DNA of 64,000 nt. It comes from Balneolales bacterium. Its GTDB lineage: Bacteria > Bacteroidota > Rhodothermia > Balneolales > Cyclonatronaceae. The notes beneath the pieces are model-generated. The model was not told the DNA's origin. It was given only the letters and a program-made list of their open reading frames with translations, and did not search any database. The translations under genes were made by a program, and so were the position numbers. The DNA is taken from NCBI GenBank assembly GCA_022565805.1, contig JAIULZ010000003.1, forward strand, positions 1-64,000, read 5' to 3'. Shown one piece after another: positions 26,771-36,629 of this stretch; the first letter of the stretch is position 1, and each line of letters begins with the position of its first letter.

Positions 26771-29700
26771 CTATGTCCAGCTTGTCACTACTTTACTTCC
26801 TTCTGCAGATGTATTTTCAATTCGTAAATAGACATCAATTTCTTGTTGTAACTCTTCTACGTGCGATATAATACCGACTACCCTCGATTCCTGACGAAGA
26901 GATTTTAGGGTGTTAAATACAGTTTGGAGAGATTCTTTGTCGAGCGAACCGAACCCTTCATCCAGAAAGAAAAAGTTTTGCCGGGTTTTATTTCTTTGCT
27001 GTACGCTTTCTGCAAGAGCAAGGGCCAGACATAAAGAAGCCTGAAAGGTTTGTCCACCAGATAGCGTTTTTACGCTTCGCAACCGGCCGTCGTTTAAATA
27101 ATCCCGCACATGAAAATTATTTTTATCGGTTAATTCCAGTCTCAGCTGCTGACGCGTTAATACATAAAATCGTTTGTTTGCAGTATCACAAAGCTGTCGC
27201 AGATAGACCGATGAAATGTAGTTTACGAAGCCGCTGCTCGAGAATAGTTTTTTTAACACATCGAGGTCATTTAAACGAGCATCCAGAAGATCGATTTCTT
27301 TTTGAAGCTTTCGCTTGGTTGCGAAGTCCGTCTTTAGTTTTTCGGCTTGTCTTGCAGCGGCGCCGCTGTTTTCTATGAGCTGATCTACCTCGTTTGTAAC
27401 AAGATCAATCTCCTTCTTAAGCTCGTTAAAAGCGTTTTCATCGAAAGTTTGTGTGCCTAATTCTGTGTCAAGTTCGGCTTTCTGAATCTCCGCAGAATGC
27501 AGCTCTCTTTTAAAGCCATCTATTTGGTTTCTTAGCTTTTCTGTGTTCGGCTCGGCTGCCAGAATAGAGGCCACTTCTTCGGTCGATTCGAACTCAGAGT
27601 TGCTTAGCCCGGCAAGTAATTTTTCGTTGGCTTCTTTATAATTACTTTCTGTTAATTTGAGCTGCTTTTTCGTTTGTGAAAGCTGTGTTTCCGTTACAGT
27701 AAGCCGGGTAGAGAGCTCTTCCCGCTTATTTTTCAGCTGCTCATATCTTTCATCCGTTAACTGAATCTCAGCCCGAAGCTGTCGCATTTCTGTGTTGATC
27801 GTCCCCGCATCAATCAAACCAAAATCTGTATATGTTATGGACTTGAGGCTTTCAATAAGCGACGATTCTGCTCCCTGCAGTTTGTTCAGCCGGCCATCGA
27901 GTGAGCTCAATATCTCTTTTTGGTTTTCAGAGGCTTCAGATTCTTTGTCCATTTTCTTCAGTAGCTCTTTTAGTTTCTGCTGAAGCGCCTTAATTTTATT
28001 TTTGGCCAATTCTTGTCGCTCAAGCTCCGCCTGAAATTTGGTCTTTGATTGCGGGTCATAGACTTCCCAAACAAACTCTTTTTCATGCGCTACCTGCTTG
28101 CCTTTCAATTCCTTTTGCTGCTTATTTAGCTCTTCATACTGCTCCCGCGTTTCATTCATTTTGCCACCAAGCTCGGCATAGCGGCTTTTTAAATTTCCGG
28201 CTTTCTCGAGCTTTTCTTTGGTAATCAGCAGTAGATTTTCCACCTTAGCTATTTCTTTGCTTGAGTCATTTTTGAGAGGAGAAGGGTGCTCGTTCGAACC
28301 ACAAAGCGGGCAGGCGCTTCCCTCATGCAGTGCATTAGCAAACTCCCCTAATTTTTGGTGAACTTTTAAGTGACTTAATTGATTCTGCAGCTCTTCAGAC
28401 TGCTTGTATGTTTCTGTAACAAATGACCCAAGCTGCTGTTGCACTTCTTTCAGGCTTAAATCGCTGCTAAAGCTTGTCTCAAGCTGTAAATTAGACTCTG
28501 CGATTCCCTTTCGGAGGTTTTCATTAATAGTCTGAATTCGCTTCTCAACGGTGCTCAGCTCATTTTGCTTTGCAGCGGCGGCATCAGAAATATCCTGCTT
28601 ACGATGGTACCATTTTTCAATTTCGTAGAGCTCTTTCTCATCGGTAATGGAGTCCTGTTTTTCAGCAATACTGCTTTCCAGCTTTTGCTTTTCCTCACGC
28701 TTTTCAGCCAGCAATAGCGCAAACTGCTCCAGTTCTTTTTTGATCTTTTTTCTTTGTTGCGAAAGGGCCGCAATTTCCTGCTCATTAATCTTTATTTGCA
28801 GCAGAGTTTCATAATCTGCCAGCTTTGTTTTTCGCGCATCCCGCACTGCATAATCATTGCTAACCTTCTCCCACTCTTCGGCAATAGCATTTAGCTGCGA
28901 CTGTATTTCAGCCAGATTTTTTTGGCCTTGCTCAGTCTCAAGGTTTAAGTTTTTTAGCTCATTTTTGAGTCTTCTCTTTTGGTTTAAGGGCTCAGAAAAC
29001 AGGCGCAAACAGCGCTCATAACGGCGAAGTTTTTCTTCCAGCGCCATAATTTCGGGTTGCTGATTGCTCAGTTTTTGTAGCCGGTCTTTAAGCTCTTCAC
29101 GCTTCAGATGCTTTCCTTTCTTTTGCTCCAGAGCGGCAAAGGCATCCGTTTTTTCTATTTTCAACTTCCGTTTCGAATCCAGTTCCTTCCGTAAAGTGGC
29201 CGCTTTTTCTTCATGCAGGGTGATGCTCTCCTCGCTCAAATCTTCATACTGAAGCATTTGTCCGCGGAGATTTTCCATTTTCCCAGTGCTACTCTTTATG
29301 AGAATACCCGTTTGCAAGGAAAACTCAAAACGGTCTAAGTTGAAGATTTCCTTTAGCATTCTCGTGCGGTCGGCATCGCCAAGCTGTAAAAACTCCTGAA
29401 ATTTCCCCTGCGGAATAATAATGGTCCGCCTGAAATTGTCGTAGCTCAGGCCAATAATATCGGCAGGGTTAGATTCTTCGACCGCCTGCCAGTCACCGCC
29501 TATTCGCTGAAAAGTACGTCTGTTAAACGTTCTAACGTTTTCAAAATCATTTCCTGCTCGTTTGCCTTCCACGATAAAGCGCCAGTCTTCATCGCGGTGG
29601 TTGGTGCACTCGAAATCGATGAGCAGGCTGTTCGATTTCAGGTTCATCATGTTATAGTTTCGCTTATCCTGTTTGTTGAGCCGCTCTGTTTCTCCGTAAA

Positions 29701-29854
29701 TGGCATATGAGATGGCTTCAAGTACCGAAGATTTTCCCGAGCCCACCGTACCGAAAATGCCAAATATCTGAGACTCAAGTAGTCTTTCGAAGTCGATGGT
29801 TTGCTTTTCCTGATAGGAGTATAGCCCTTGTATAGTTAGTTTTTTTGGAAGCAT
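26771..29854 (-). CDS. sbcC: Exonuclease SbcC (SMC-like ATPase subunit)
   Basis: 1027 residues. ATPase subunit of the SbcCD nuclease, which opens DNA hairpins and trims protein-blocked double-strand ends. Walker A FGTVGSGKSS (about 34-43), then two long coiled-coil arms meeting at a zinc hook CPLC (Cys515, Cys518), and a C-terminal half with the ABC signature LSGGQTFQASL and Walker B FFFLDEGFGSLD. Length and order are normal for SbcC/Rad50. Its ATG overlaps the sbcD stop by one base (TAATG at 29854), so the pair is co-translated. It is the last gene of the sbcDC unit, with the hairpin at 26664-26714 beyond it. Confidence 0.96.
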   Translation of the reverse strand: MLPKKLTIQGLYSYQEKQTIDFERLLESQIFGIFGTVGSGKSSVLEAISYAIYGETERLNKQDKRNYNMMNLKSNSLLIDFECTNHRDEDWRFIVEGKRAGNDFENVRTFNRRTFQRIGGDWQAVEESNPADIIGLSYDNFRRTIIIPQGKFQEFLQLGDADRTRMLKEIFNLDRFEFSLQTGILIKSSTGKMENLRGQMLQYEDLSEESITLHEEKAATLRKELDSKRKLKIEKTDAFAALEQKKGKHLKREELKDRLQKLSNQQPEIMALEEKLRRYERCLRLFSEPLNQKRRLKNELKNLNLETEQGQKNLAEIQSQLNAIAEEWEKVSNDYAVRDARKTKLADYETLLQIKINEQEIAALSQQRKKIKKELEQFALLLAEKREEKQKLESSIAEKQDSITDEKELYEIEKWYHRKQDISDAAAAKQNELSTVEKRIQTINENLRKGIAESNLQLETSFSSDLSLKEVQQQLGSFVTETYKQSEELQNQLSHLKVHQKLGEFANALHEGSACPLCGSNEHPSPLKNDSSKEIAKVENLLLITKEKLEKAGNLKSRYAELGGKMNETREQYEELNKQQKELKGKQVAHEKEFVWEVYDPQSKTKFQAELERQELAKNKIKALQQKLKELLKKMDKESEASENQKEILSSLDGRLNKLQGAESSLIESLKSITYTDFGLIDAGTINTEMRQLRAEIQLTDERYEQLKNKREELSTRLTVTETQLSQTKKQLKLTESNYKEANEKLLAGLSNSEFESTEEVASILAAEPNTEKLRNQIDGFKRELHSAEIQKAELDTELGTQTFDENAFNELKKEIDLVTNEVDQLIENSGAAARQAEKLKTDFATKRKLQKEIDLLDARLNDLDVLKKLFSSSGFVNYISSVYLRQLCDTANKRFYVLTRQQLRLELTDKNNFHVRDYLNDGRLRSVKTLSGGQTFQASLCLALALAESVQQRNKTRQNFFFLDEGFGSLDKESLQTVFNTLKSLRQESRVVGIISHVEELQQEIDVYLRIENTSAEGSKVVTSWT

Positions 29855-31080
29855 TATTCTGTTCCTCCGGCCTGAATTTCGCGAAATAGCTCAAGCAAAC
29901 GGGCACCCGGTGATTGCCCCGCGTTTTTGTTTTTAAAATAATCAGCAAACAGCTCATCCATGGGCTTATCGATATCTATATTTTGTGATGCAACTGAGCC
30001 ATCACTTTGCTTTTCGGTTACCGAAGGAATTATGGTAACAATGCCATCATGAAGACTGTTGAGCTTTTTCCGGTCGGCAGAGCTGAGATAATCTTCGGTT
30101 ACCAGATTTAGTTCTACAAGGGCGTGGGCGTTTTCTTTGAGCAGGGTGATGGCTTCCTCAACTCCATTTGCTTTTAGCCGGCGAAGAGGTCTTCCGCTTT
30201 TGAGCGGTATACGCTCTATTTTTACCGGTTTTCCGGGCTCGGCATCTATCATTACAACATATTTTTGCTGTTCGGCTTCGCTAAAGCTGTAGCTGAGCAG
30301 GCTGCTGCTATAGATTACGGGCTTTTCTCCAGAGCGAATTTCGATATAGCGGTGCAGATGCCCGAGCGCGGTATATTGTATTTGTTCCGGAATTTGGTCG
30401 GCATACATTTGCTGTGCACCGCCAACATGCAAAACCGGCTTCTCATCTTCCGGCTCCGATAAGGTTTTGCCCGATGCAGGCGTAAAAAAAAGATGGGCCA
30501 TAAGCAGATTGATGCCATTATTATCGCAATACTTATCGGCAAGCGTTATCCACTGTGCCGATAGCGTGTCGCGCATTTCTTTTTCGGTATCTTCGGTTCC
30601 GAAAAAAGTTTTGAGCCGCTGCTCATTGGCGTATGGCGTAAGAAGTATTCTCACGGGTACAGAATGGCCGGGAATGGCGAGTTCTGCAAATCCGGGCTCG
30701 GAGCGCATCACCCTTAAACCAGAAGACAATTCGAATTGAGGTATTTCGGAGGTTGGGTAGCCGGCGAAGATAATGCCGCATTCGCGGGCAAGCGGATCCG
30801 GAGCCTCAATACGATCGGCAGAATCATGGTTCCCGGCAATGGCTACAACGGGACATTTTCCGTCTTTTGAGAGTCGTTTCAGGGTTTTGTAAAAGAGCTC
30901 AACGGCCTGTGTAGACGGGTTAAAGGTATCGAAAAGGTCTCCGGCTATGAGAATTAGATCGGCTTTTTGCTCTCCGGCTATGTCACAAATTTCTTCAAGC
31001 ACATTTTTTTGCTCTTCAATACGCTCGAAACGTTCGAGTCGTTTACCCAAATGCCAGTCTGCGGTGTGTAGAATTCTCAT
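29854..31080 (-). CDS. sbcD: Exonuclease SbcD (Mre11-like nuclease subunit)
   Basis: 408 residues. Manganese-dependent phosphoesterase that forms the nuclease core of SbcCD. Metal-binding motifs are in family order: HTADWHLGK (residues 5-13), AGDLFDTFNPS, VAIAGNHDSADR, followed by an ALGHLHRY-type HxH motif. A capping domain fills the C-terminal third. It ends overlapping the start of sbcC by one base. A terminator for the preceding 2-oxoglutarate dehydrogenase gene lies between the two genes, so sbcDC probably has its own promoter around 31081-31110. Confidence 0.96.
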   Translation of the reverse strand: MRILHTADWHLGKRLERFERIEEQKNVLEEICDIAGEQKADLILIAGDLFDTFNPSTQAVELFYKTLKRLSKDGKCPVVAIAGNHDSADRIEAPDPLARECGIIFAGYPTSEIPQFELSSGLRVMRSEPGFAELAIPGHSVPVRILLTPYANEQRLKTFFGTEDTEKEMRDTLSAQWITLADKYCDNNGINLLMAHLFFTPASGKTLSEPEDEKPVLHVGGAQQMYADQIPEQIQYTALGHLHRYIEIRSGEKPVIYSSSLLSYSFSEAEQQKYVVMIDAEPGKPVKIERIPLKSGRPLRRLKANGVEEAITLLKENAHALVELNLVTEDYLSSADRKKLNSLHDGIVTIIPSVTEKQSDGSVASQNIDIDKPMDELFADYFKNKNAGQSPGARLLELFREIQAGGTE

Positions 31081-31113
31081 TTTCTGTTAGCTGAAGAGTT
31101 TTATTTTTTAGCG

Positions 31114-31154
31114 AAAAAAAAGGCTTCGGCACAATTACTATTGCGCCAAAGCCT
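31114..31154 (-). terminator. Intrinsic terminator of the 2-oxoglutarate dehydrogenase gene
   Basis: On the minus strand GGCTTTGGCGCAAT, a short AGTA loop and ATTGTGCCGAAGCC form a stem with two mismatches, followed by eight T (31114-31121). It sits 34 bases after the stop codon. Confidence 0.9.
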
Positions 31155-31187
31155 GAAGATATACAGCAGAAAACAAACGAAGGAGCC

Positions 31188-34100
31188 TTAGCTCAGGGCT
31201 TCGTTTAACAGCTTTTCCTGCTCGGCATTATGCAGTTTCATCGTTCCGGCTGCGGGGGAAGCAGACGTGAAACGGCCTACATATTTAATATCGAATTCAT
31301 TGTTTAAATCCTGCTCAAATCTGGATCGGATAAAGGTCCATGCACCCATGTTACGGGCTTCTTCCTGGCACCAAATTACTTCTTTGGCGTTCTCGAAACG
31401 GGCAATTTCTTCCCGAACATCTGAATCCGGAAACGGGTAATATTGCTCGATACGAACGAGAGCGATATCGTTTTTTTCCAGCTCTTTGCGTTTTTGGAAG
31501 AGATCGTAGTAGACTTTGCCCGAACAGAAAACGATTTTACGCACATCTGCAGCGTTTACTTCATCATCCCCAATAACGTAGTTAAAATGCCCGTTGGCGA
31601 GCTCTTCGGTTTGAGAAACTGCCAAAGGATGTCTTAAAAGGCTTTTTGGGGTAAATACGATTGTAGGTTTTTTGACGGTAGAAAATGCCTGACGACGAAT
31701 TAAGTGGAAGAATTGTGCAGGCGTGGTACAGTTTACCACCCGCATATTATCTTCGGCGCAGAGTTGTAAGAAACGCTCCATGCGGGCCGATGAATGCTCC
31801 GGTCCCTGACCCTCATAGCCATGTGGTAGCAGCATCATAAGATTACTTACTTGTCTCCACTTGGTTTCTGAGGATGAAATATACTGGTCGATGATAATTT
31901 GAGCACCGTTCACAAAATCTCCGAACTGAGCTTCCCAAAGCACAACCGAATCCAGCTTGGAAGCGCTGTAGCCAAATTCGAAACCAAGTGCAGCAAATTC
32001 GCTTAACAGACTATTATAGACTTGAAAAGTCGCCTGATCTTCAGAAATATTGTTTAATGGCGTGAATTTCTGATTGGTTTCGGTGCCATGAAGTACAGAA
32101 TGGCGGTGCGAGAATGTACCGCGCTCCGAATCCTGACCAGCAAGGCGAATATCAATACCTTCTACCAGCAAGCTTCCGAATGCGAGGGCCTCGCCATAGC
32201 CCCAGTCTATCTTTTTCTCATTTTTTTCTACAATTTCGTTACGTTTGGCAAGAATACGGAGCAGCTTCGGGTTTGCGTCGAAATCGGTTGGAACCGTATT
32301 AAGCTTAAATGCAATTTGCTTGAGCGAATCTACGCTCATTTTGGTCTCAATGGCCTCTTCGCGCTCAGACTGTTTGCTTTGTAGTCGTAAGGTGTCTTTT
32401 TCGCCGATTTCGTAGGAAGGTTGAGATTTTGCTGCGCTGAAAGCTTCTTCCAGGATTTCGTCGAATTCGCGAAAAATGTCGTCTACTTCTTCTTGTGTAA
32501 GTTCTCCTTTTCTAAGAAGAGTACTTGTATAAATCTGCCGCACCTGCGGATGGTCTTTAATCTCGCGGTAGAGACCAGGTTGTGTAAATGCGGGCTCATC
32601 ACCCTCGTTATGCCCATGTTTGCGATAACAAATAAGGTCTATTACCACATCTTTGCCGAATTTCTGGCGATAATCGAGAGCCAGGTTTATAGCGTGAACG
32701 CATGCTTCGGGATCATCTCCGTTTACATGGAAAATCGGCGCCAGAATCATCTTAGCAAGATCTGAAGCATAGCGAGTTGAGCGTCCGTCTACAGGAAGCG
32801 TTGTAAAGCCAATCTGATTATTAATAATCAAGTGGATGGTGCCCCCGGTTTTATAACCGTTAAGCTGAGACATGGTAAGGGTCTCGGCCACAACACCTTG
32901 ACCAGCAAAAGCTGCATCGCCGTGAATAAGCAACGGAATTACTTTTTCGCCGCTGTTTTCCCCACCGATGATGTCTTGCTTCGCCCGAACAGCTCCTTCT
33001 ACTACCGGATTTACAGACTCCAGGTGCGATGGATTTGGCATGAGCTGTAGCTTAATTTCTTTGCCATCTGAGCTCTTAAATACGCTTTTGGTACCAAGGT
33101 GATATTTCACATCGCCGGAACCCTGAGCTGTGTCCGGATCGATATTTCCCTCAAATTCCGAAAAAATCTGCTTGTAGGATTTGCCCATAATATTTACGAG
33201 AACGTTTAAACGTCCGCGGTGGGCCATGCCAAAAACAACTTCTTCTACATCGTAATCGGCTGCTCTTTCCAGCATTTGGTGAATCGTGGGAATTACAGAT
33301 TCGGCGCCTTCTAGTGAAAACCGTTTATGGCCAATGTATTTTTTATGCAAAAACTCTTCGAAAGCTGATGCCTGATTTAGTTTCTGCAGAATTTTCCGTT
33401 TCTGTTCTTTTTCCAGTTTGCTGGTATTGAGGCTGCCTTCCATGGTATCGGTGAGCCAGTTACGTTCGTCGAGATTCAGAACGTGGGTGTATTCGGCACC
33501 GATTTTGCGACAGTACGTATCGCGGAGCAGGCTCACAATTTCACGAAGCGGGGCTTTATCGTGCCCGCCCAGGCCACCGCAGTAAAACTCACGGTCCATG
33601 TCCCACATGGTTAAGCCGTGGTATTCATAATCTAATTCGGGGTGTAATACGGCTCCGTGATTCAGCGGGTTGATGTCTGCCAGTACATGTCCATGGGTGC
33701 GGTACATATTTATGAGATCAAGTACCGATACGGCTTTTTTGGTAGCAGCTACATTATCGCCATTGCCGCCAAGGAAGCCCGCATAATTATCTTGCCCATA
33801 GGGAATCGGGTCGTAAGGAATTTTCAGGTCTGCAAAGATACCATCATAGAAATCATCGTTGCCGATAAGCATGCTGTGAATTTTCGACAGAAAGTTTCCG
33901 GACTCTGCACCCTGAATAATACGATGATCATAGGTGCTGGTAACGGTCATTACTTTACTAATACCCAGATGGTTAAGCAGATCCGGAGACATAGCCTGAA
34001 ACTCTGCAGGGTAATCCATTGCGCCAGTTGCAACGATGGTTCCCTGACCTTTCATGAGGCGAGGCAGGGAAGAAACAGTACCGATGGTGCCCGGGTTGGT

Positions 34101-34850
34101 TATGCTAACCGTAGTTCCCTGAAAGTCGTCTAACTCCAGTTTTTGGTTACGTGCTTTCGATATCAGCTCATAATAGGCAATCAGGAATTCCTTAAAATTC
34201 ATCTGATCTACGGCTTTAATATTGGCTACCACAAGATTGCGCGCACCGCCTTTACCCGGCAAATCTATGGCAATACCAAGGTTAACGTGCTCGGGGTGTA
34301 CCTTAACCGGTTTGCCATTCTCGTCGAGGTCGTAGTACGCATTCATCGATGGCACAGACTTTATAGCCCTGATAACCGCCCAAGCAATAAAATGCGTAAA
34401 GGTAGCCTTTGGCTCACCACGATCCATAAGATGCCTGTTGATGATATTCCGGTCTTCCATGAGCATTTTAACCGGAATTACCCGAAGAGATGTAGCCGTT
34501 GGAACCTCAAGGCTTACATCCATATTTTCAGCTATCTTGGCCGGGGCACCCCTTAGCGGCTCTATGCGTGCGCCTTCAGAAACCGCTTTTTTAGCACCAT
34601 TATTTTTTGGAGGTATTGATTTTGATGCAGCAACCTCACTCTTAGGAGCAGCTTTCTGCGTAGCTTGGGCTGTCGGGCGGCCGTTTTCCGGCTTTGGCTC
34701 GGCTGCGAGTCCCTGAAGTAATTCAGAGCTGTTTTCGTCGAAATATTTTTTCCAGTACCCGGGAACCGATTCCGGATTCTCCTGATACTGCTTAAGTAGT
34801 TCCTCAACCAATGCCGCATTTGGGCCGAATAATGCTTCAAGTGACTTCAA
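31188..34850 (-). CDS. sucA: Fused 2-oxoglutarate dehydrogenase E2-E1 (Kgd/SucA-type)
   Basis: 1220 residues. TCA-cycle enzyme that decarboxylates 2-oxoglutarate with thiamine diphosphate and carries a succinyltransferase domain in the same chain. It starts at a TTG (34850). The residues KSLEALFGPNAALVEELLKQY form the classical E1 N-terminal helix, and the next upstream in-frame codon of interest is a stop, so TTG is well supported. Then come an Ala/Pro/Lys linker, an E2 catalytic domain (about 95-340) with DHRIIQGAESG (catalytic His309), and the E1 part with GMAHRGRLNVL, GDAAFAGQGVVAETL and NNQIGFTT. There is no lipoyl domain in this chain, as in mycobacterial Kgd, so a separate lipoylated protein must exist elsewhere. 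The gene appears monocistronic. Confidence 0.95.
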   Translation of the reverse strand: MKSLEALFGPNAALVEELLKQYQENPESVPGYWKKYFDENSSELLQGLAAEPKPENGRPTAQATQKAAPKSEVAASKSIPPKNNGAKKAVSEGARIEPLRGAPAKIAENMDVSLEVPTATSLRVIPVKMLMEDRNIINRHLMDRGEPKATFTHFIAWAVIRAIKSVPSMNAYYDLDENGKPVKVHPEHVNLGIAIDLPGKGGARNLVVANIKAVDQMNFKEFLIAYYELISKARNQKLELDDFQGTTVSITNPGTIGTVSSLPRLMKGQGTIVATGAMDYPAEFQAMSPDLLNHLGISKVMTVTSTYDHRIIQGAESGNFLSKIHSMLIGNDDFYDGIFADLKIPYDPIPYGQDNYAGFLGGNGDNVAATKKAVSVLDLINMYRTHGHVLADINPLNHGAVLHPELDYEYHGLTMWDMDREFYCGGLGGHDKAPLREIVSLLRDTYCRKIGAEYTHVLNLDERNWLTDTMEGSLNTSKLEKEQKRKILQKLNQASAFEEFLHKKYIGHKRFSLEGAESVIPTIHQMLERAADYDVEEVVFGMAHRGRLNVLVNIMGKSYKQIFSEFEGNIDPDTAQGSGDVKYHLGTKSVFKSSDGKEIKLQLMPNPSHLESVNPVVEGAVRAKQDIIGGENSGEKVIPLLIHGDAAFAGQGVVAETLTMSQLNGYKTGGTIHLIINNQIGFTTLPVDGRSTRYASDLAKMILAPIFHVNGDDPEACVHAINLALDYRQKFGKDVVIDLICYRKHGHNEGDEPAFTQPGLYREIKDHPQVRQIYTSTLLRKGELTQEEVDDIFREFDEILEEAFSAAKSQPSYEIGEKDTLRLQSKQSEREEAIETKMSVDSLKQIAFKLNTVPTDFDANPKLLRILAKRNEIVEKNEKKIDWGYGEALAFGSLLVEGIDIRLAGQDSERGTFSHRHSVLHGTETNQKFTPLNNISEDQATFQVYNSLLSEFAALGFEFGYSASKLDSVVLWEAQFGDFVNGAQIIIDQYISSSETKWRQVSNLMMLLPHGYEGQGPEHSSARMERFLQLCAEDNMRVVNCTTPAQFFHLIRRQAFSTVKKPTIVFTPKSLLRHPLAVSQTEELANGHFNYVIGDDEVNAADVRKIVFCSGKVYYDLFQKRKELEKNDIALVRIEQYYPFPDSDVREEIARFENAKEVIWCQEEARNMGAWTFIRSRFEQDLNNEFDIKYVGRFTSASPAAGTMKLHNAEQEKLLNEALS

Positions 34851-36629
34851 GGCGATTGAAATATGTAGTTAATAATAACAGTAAAATTCTCTTTGCCGGC
34901 TATAACCATTTGTCCAACTTCGTTTTAAATAAGACTGATTACAAGCATAATATATGCAATAATCAAAACCAGAACCTTGTGGACGAGTCTTAAGCACAGA
35001 CTAATTGTTTCTGAAATAAATGTGTGTAAATACTGAGGGTTCCCATTGGAAATGTTTTAAGTATCTGTAAAAGCATTTATTTAGCACATCAGAAACGTTG
35101 GTCTGAGCTAAATACAAACTTTAGATAAAAAAACATGCTAAAACTTCTCATTTAAGCAATTTCCCGGGTTCAGGCATAAATTAGCAAACAAGTATTTTTA
35201 GTTTAAGCTGCTATCATTTGCAAATGTATAACCTAGCTTGGAATATGCAGGTTTTAAAAGAAACTTTCACCTTAAATTATAAGATTATGGTATAAAAAAG
35301 TTTTGACCGGCAAACATAATAGATGATGGTGCTGAAGCTGAATAATTGGCGATTGGCCTGTTTAAACGAAACTATAGTCATTAATACTTAAACACCACTT
35401 TAGCAGTTCAAAAATTAGCTATTATTGTTATTGGGAAAGTTTTGTGCCAGCAAAATGACAGAAGACGGAAGACCGGGAAATGGAAGTCTGGTGTCAGTGG
35501 CAGCAAGTAGCAATTAACAATTAAGAAAGTGCATTTTCAGGGTTGGCATTCAAATACTCAAGAAAAACTCTCCCGAAGCACTCCCCGACGGTTCCCCGAA
35601 TGGTGGGGGCAGGCTCGGGACAAGTTGCGAACCACTGCAGTGCCAAATAGTGTAATATGCTAAGGTTCAATACTTTAGAAGGTGGTAAGGAATAAATTAT
35701 TTAACCAGAAATAAGAAGTTGAGCTAAAAAAGCGAATTAACATATCAAAACCTTGCTGCACACGGCGACCAAAACATAAGGTCTGGGTTGCTGGCCCCAA
35801 CGAAGTCTGGCATTGAGTTACGGAGTAAAGCACGGATTAAAAAAAACGAGTCCGCATATTCTTGAAATCAGTATATCAGCCAAGGGTAACGATTTAAACA
35901 CATCAAAGTGATAATCGCATATGTCAATCACCCACTATCAAATATTCAGCTTAAGATCATTTTTACTGATCCATTAATTCAAACAGCGAAAGTTGAAATG
36001 AAATAAAGAAATCGATCCGTTCTTTTGTTTGTGGCAGAGGCTCTATTATGATGTTTTTTTACTGCAACCAGAAATAAAAATAAACTGCTACTATAAATTA
36101 TATGCAAGAAATAGAAAACGTATGAATTGGCAGAGTCTGATACCATTAGAAGGGTTATATTGCGAAACGACTTGCCGAAAAGCTTTGGAAAACCGTTTTT
36201 GCAGGTCTTATACTCCTACAGTACAAATAAATTCTGATAAAGAGCTGATGCTTCGCATTTATCCGGCATTAAATATGCTGTGCCTTACGCTTTGGCAGAA
36301 TTTTAAATCTGGATTTGAAAAATTATACTATCTAAAGAATAGATGCTAGTGTGTTTGTTAGCCGTCTTTTTTATCCGGTTTAAGGGGATAAAAAAATCAG
36401 AAATATATTTTCAAAGTCTTTTACTAGCAAAAGGTTATATGTGAGACGCAGGGCCGATCTATTGCCTATGAAATAACTGCTACAATATATTATTAAGTCA
36501 AATTAAGCATTAATCTACCGATACAAGGTGCACGATGAATGCAAAAAGCTTGTTTAAATTAGCTTTCGGGCAAAAAATCAAGCCGAAGAATTAAAACTAA
36601 CTCTCTTTTTTAAAATAATTGATGTTCAT
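34851..36629. other. Long region without a recognisable gene
   Basis: 1.78 kb of AT-rich sequence between the divergent sucA-type and pepF genes. Several short frames exist, the longest at 36029-36349 (106 codons), but its Tyr/Cys/Leu-rich product has no domain-like composition. The patch around 35450-35830 is richer in G and C and looks like eroded sequence. No tRNA-like fold, terminator pair or transposase fragment was identified. Promoters for both flanking genes should lie here. Confidence 0.5.

Noticed and set aside
36029-36349. 106-codon frame in the long gene-free region
   Set aside because: Composition is rich in Tyr/Cys/Leu with no recognisable domain, and no ribosome-binding site precedes it.
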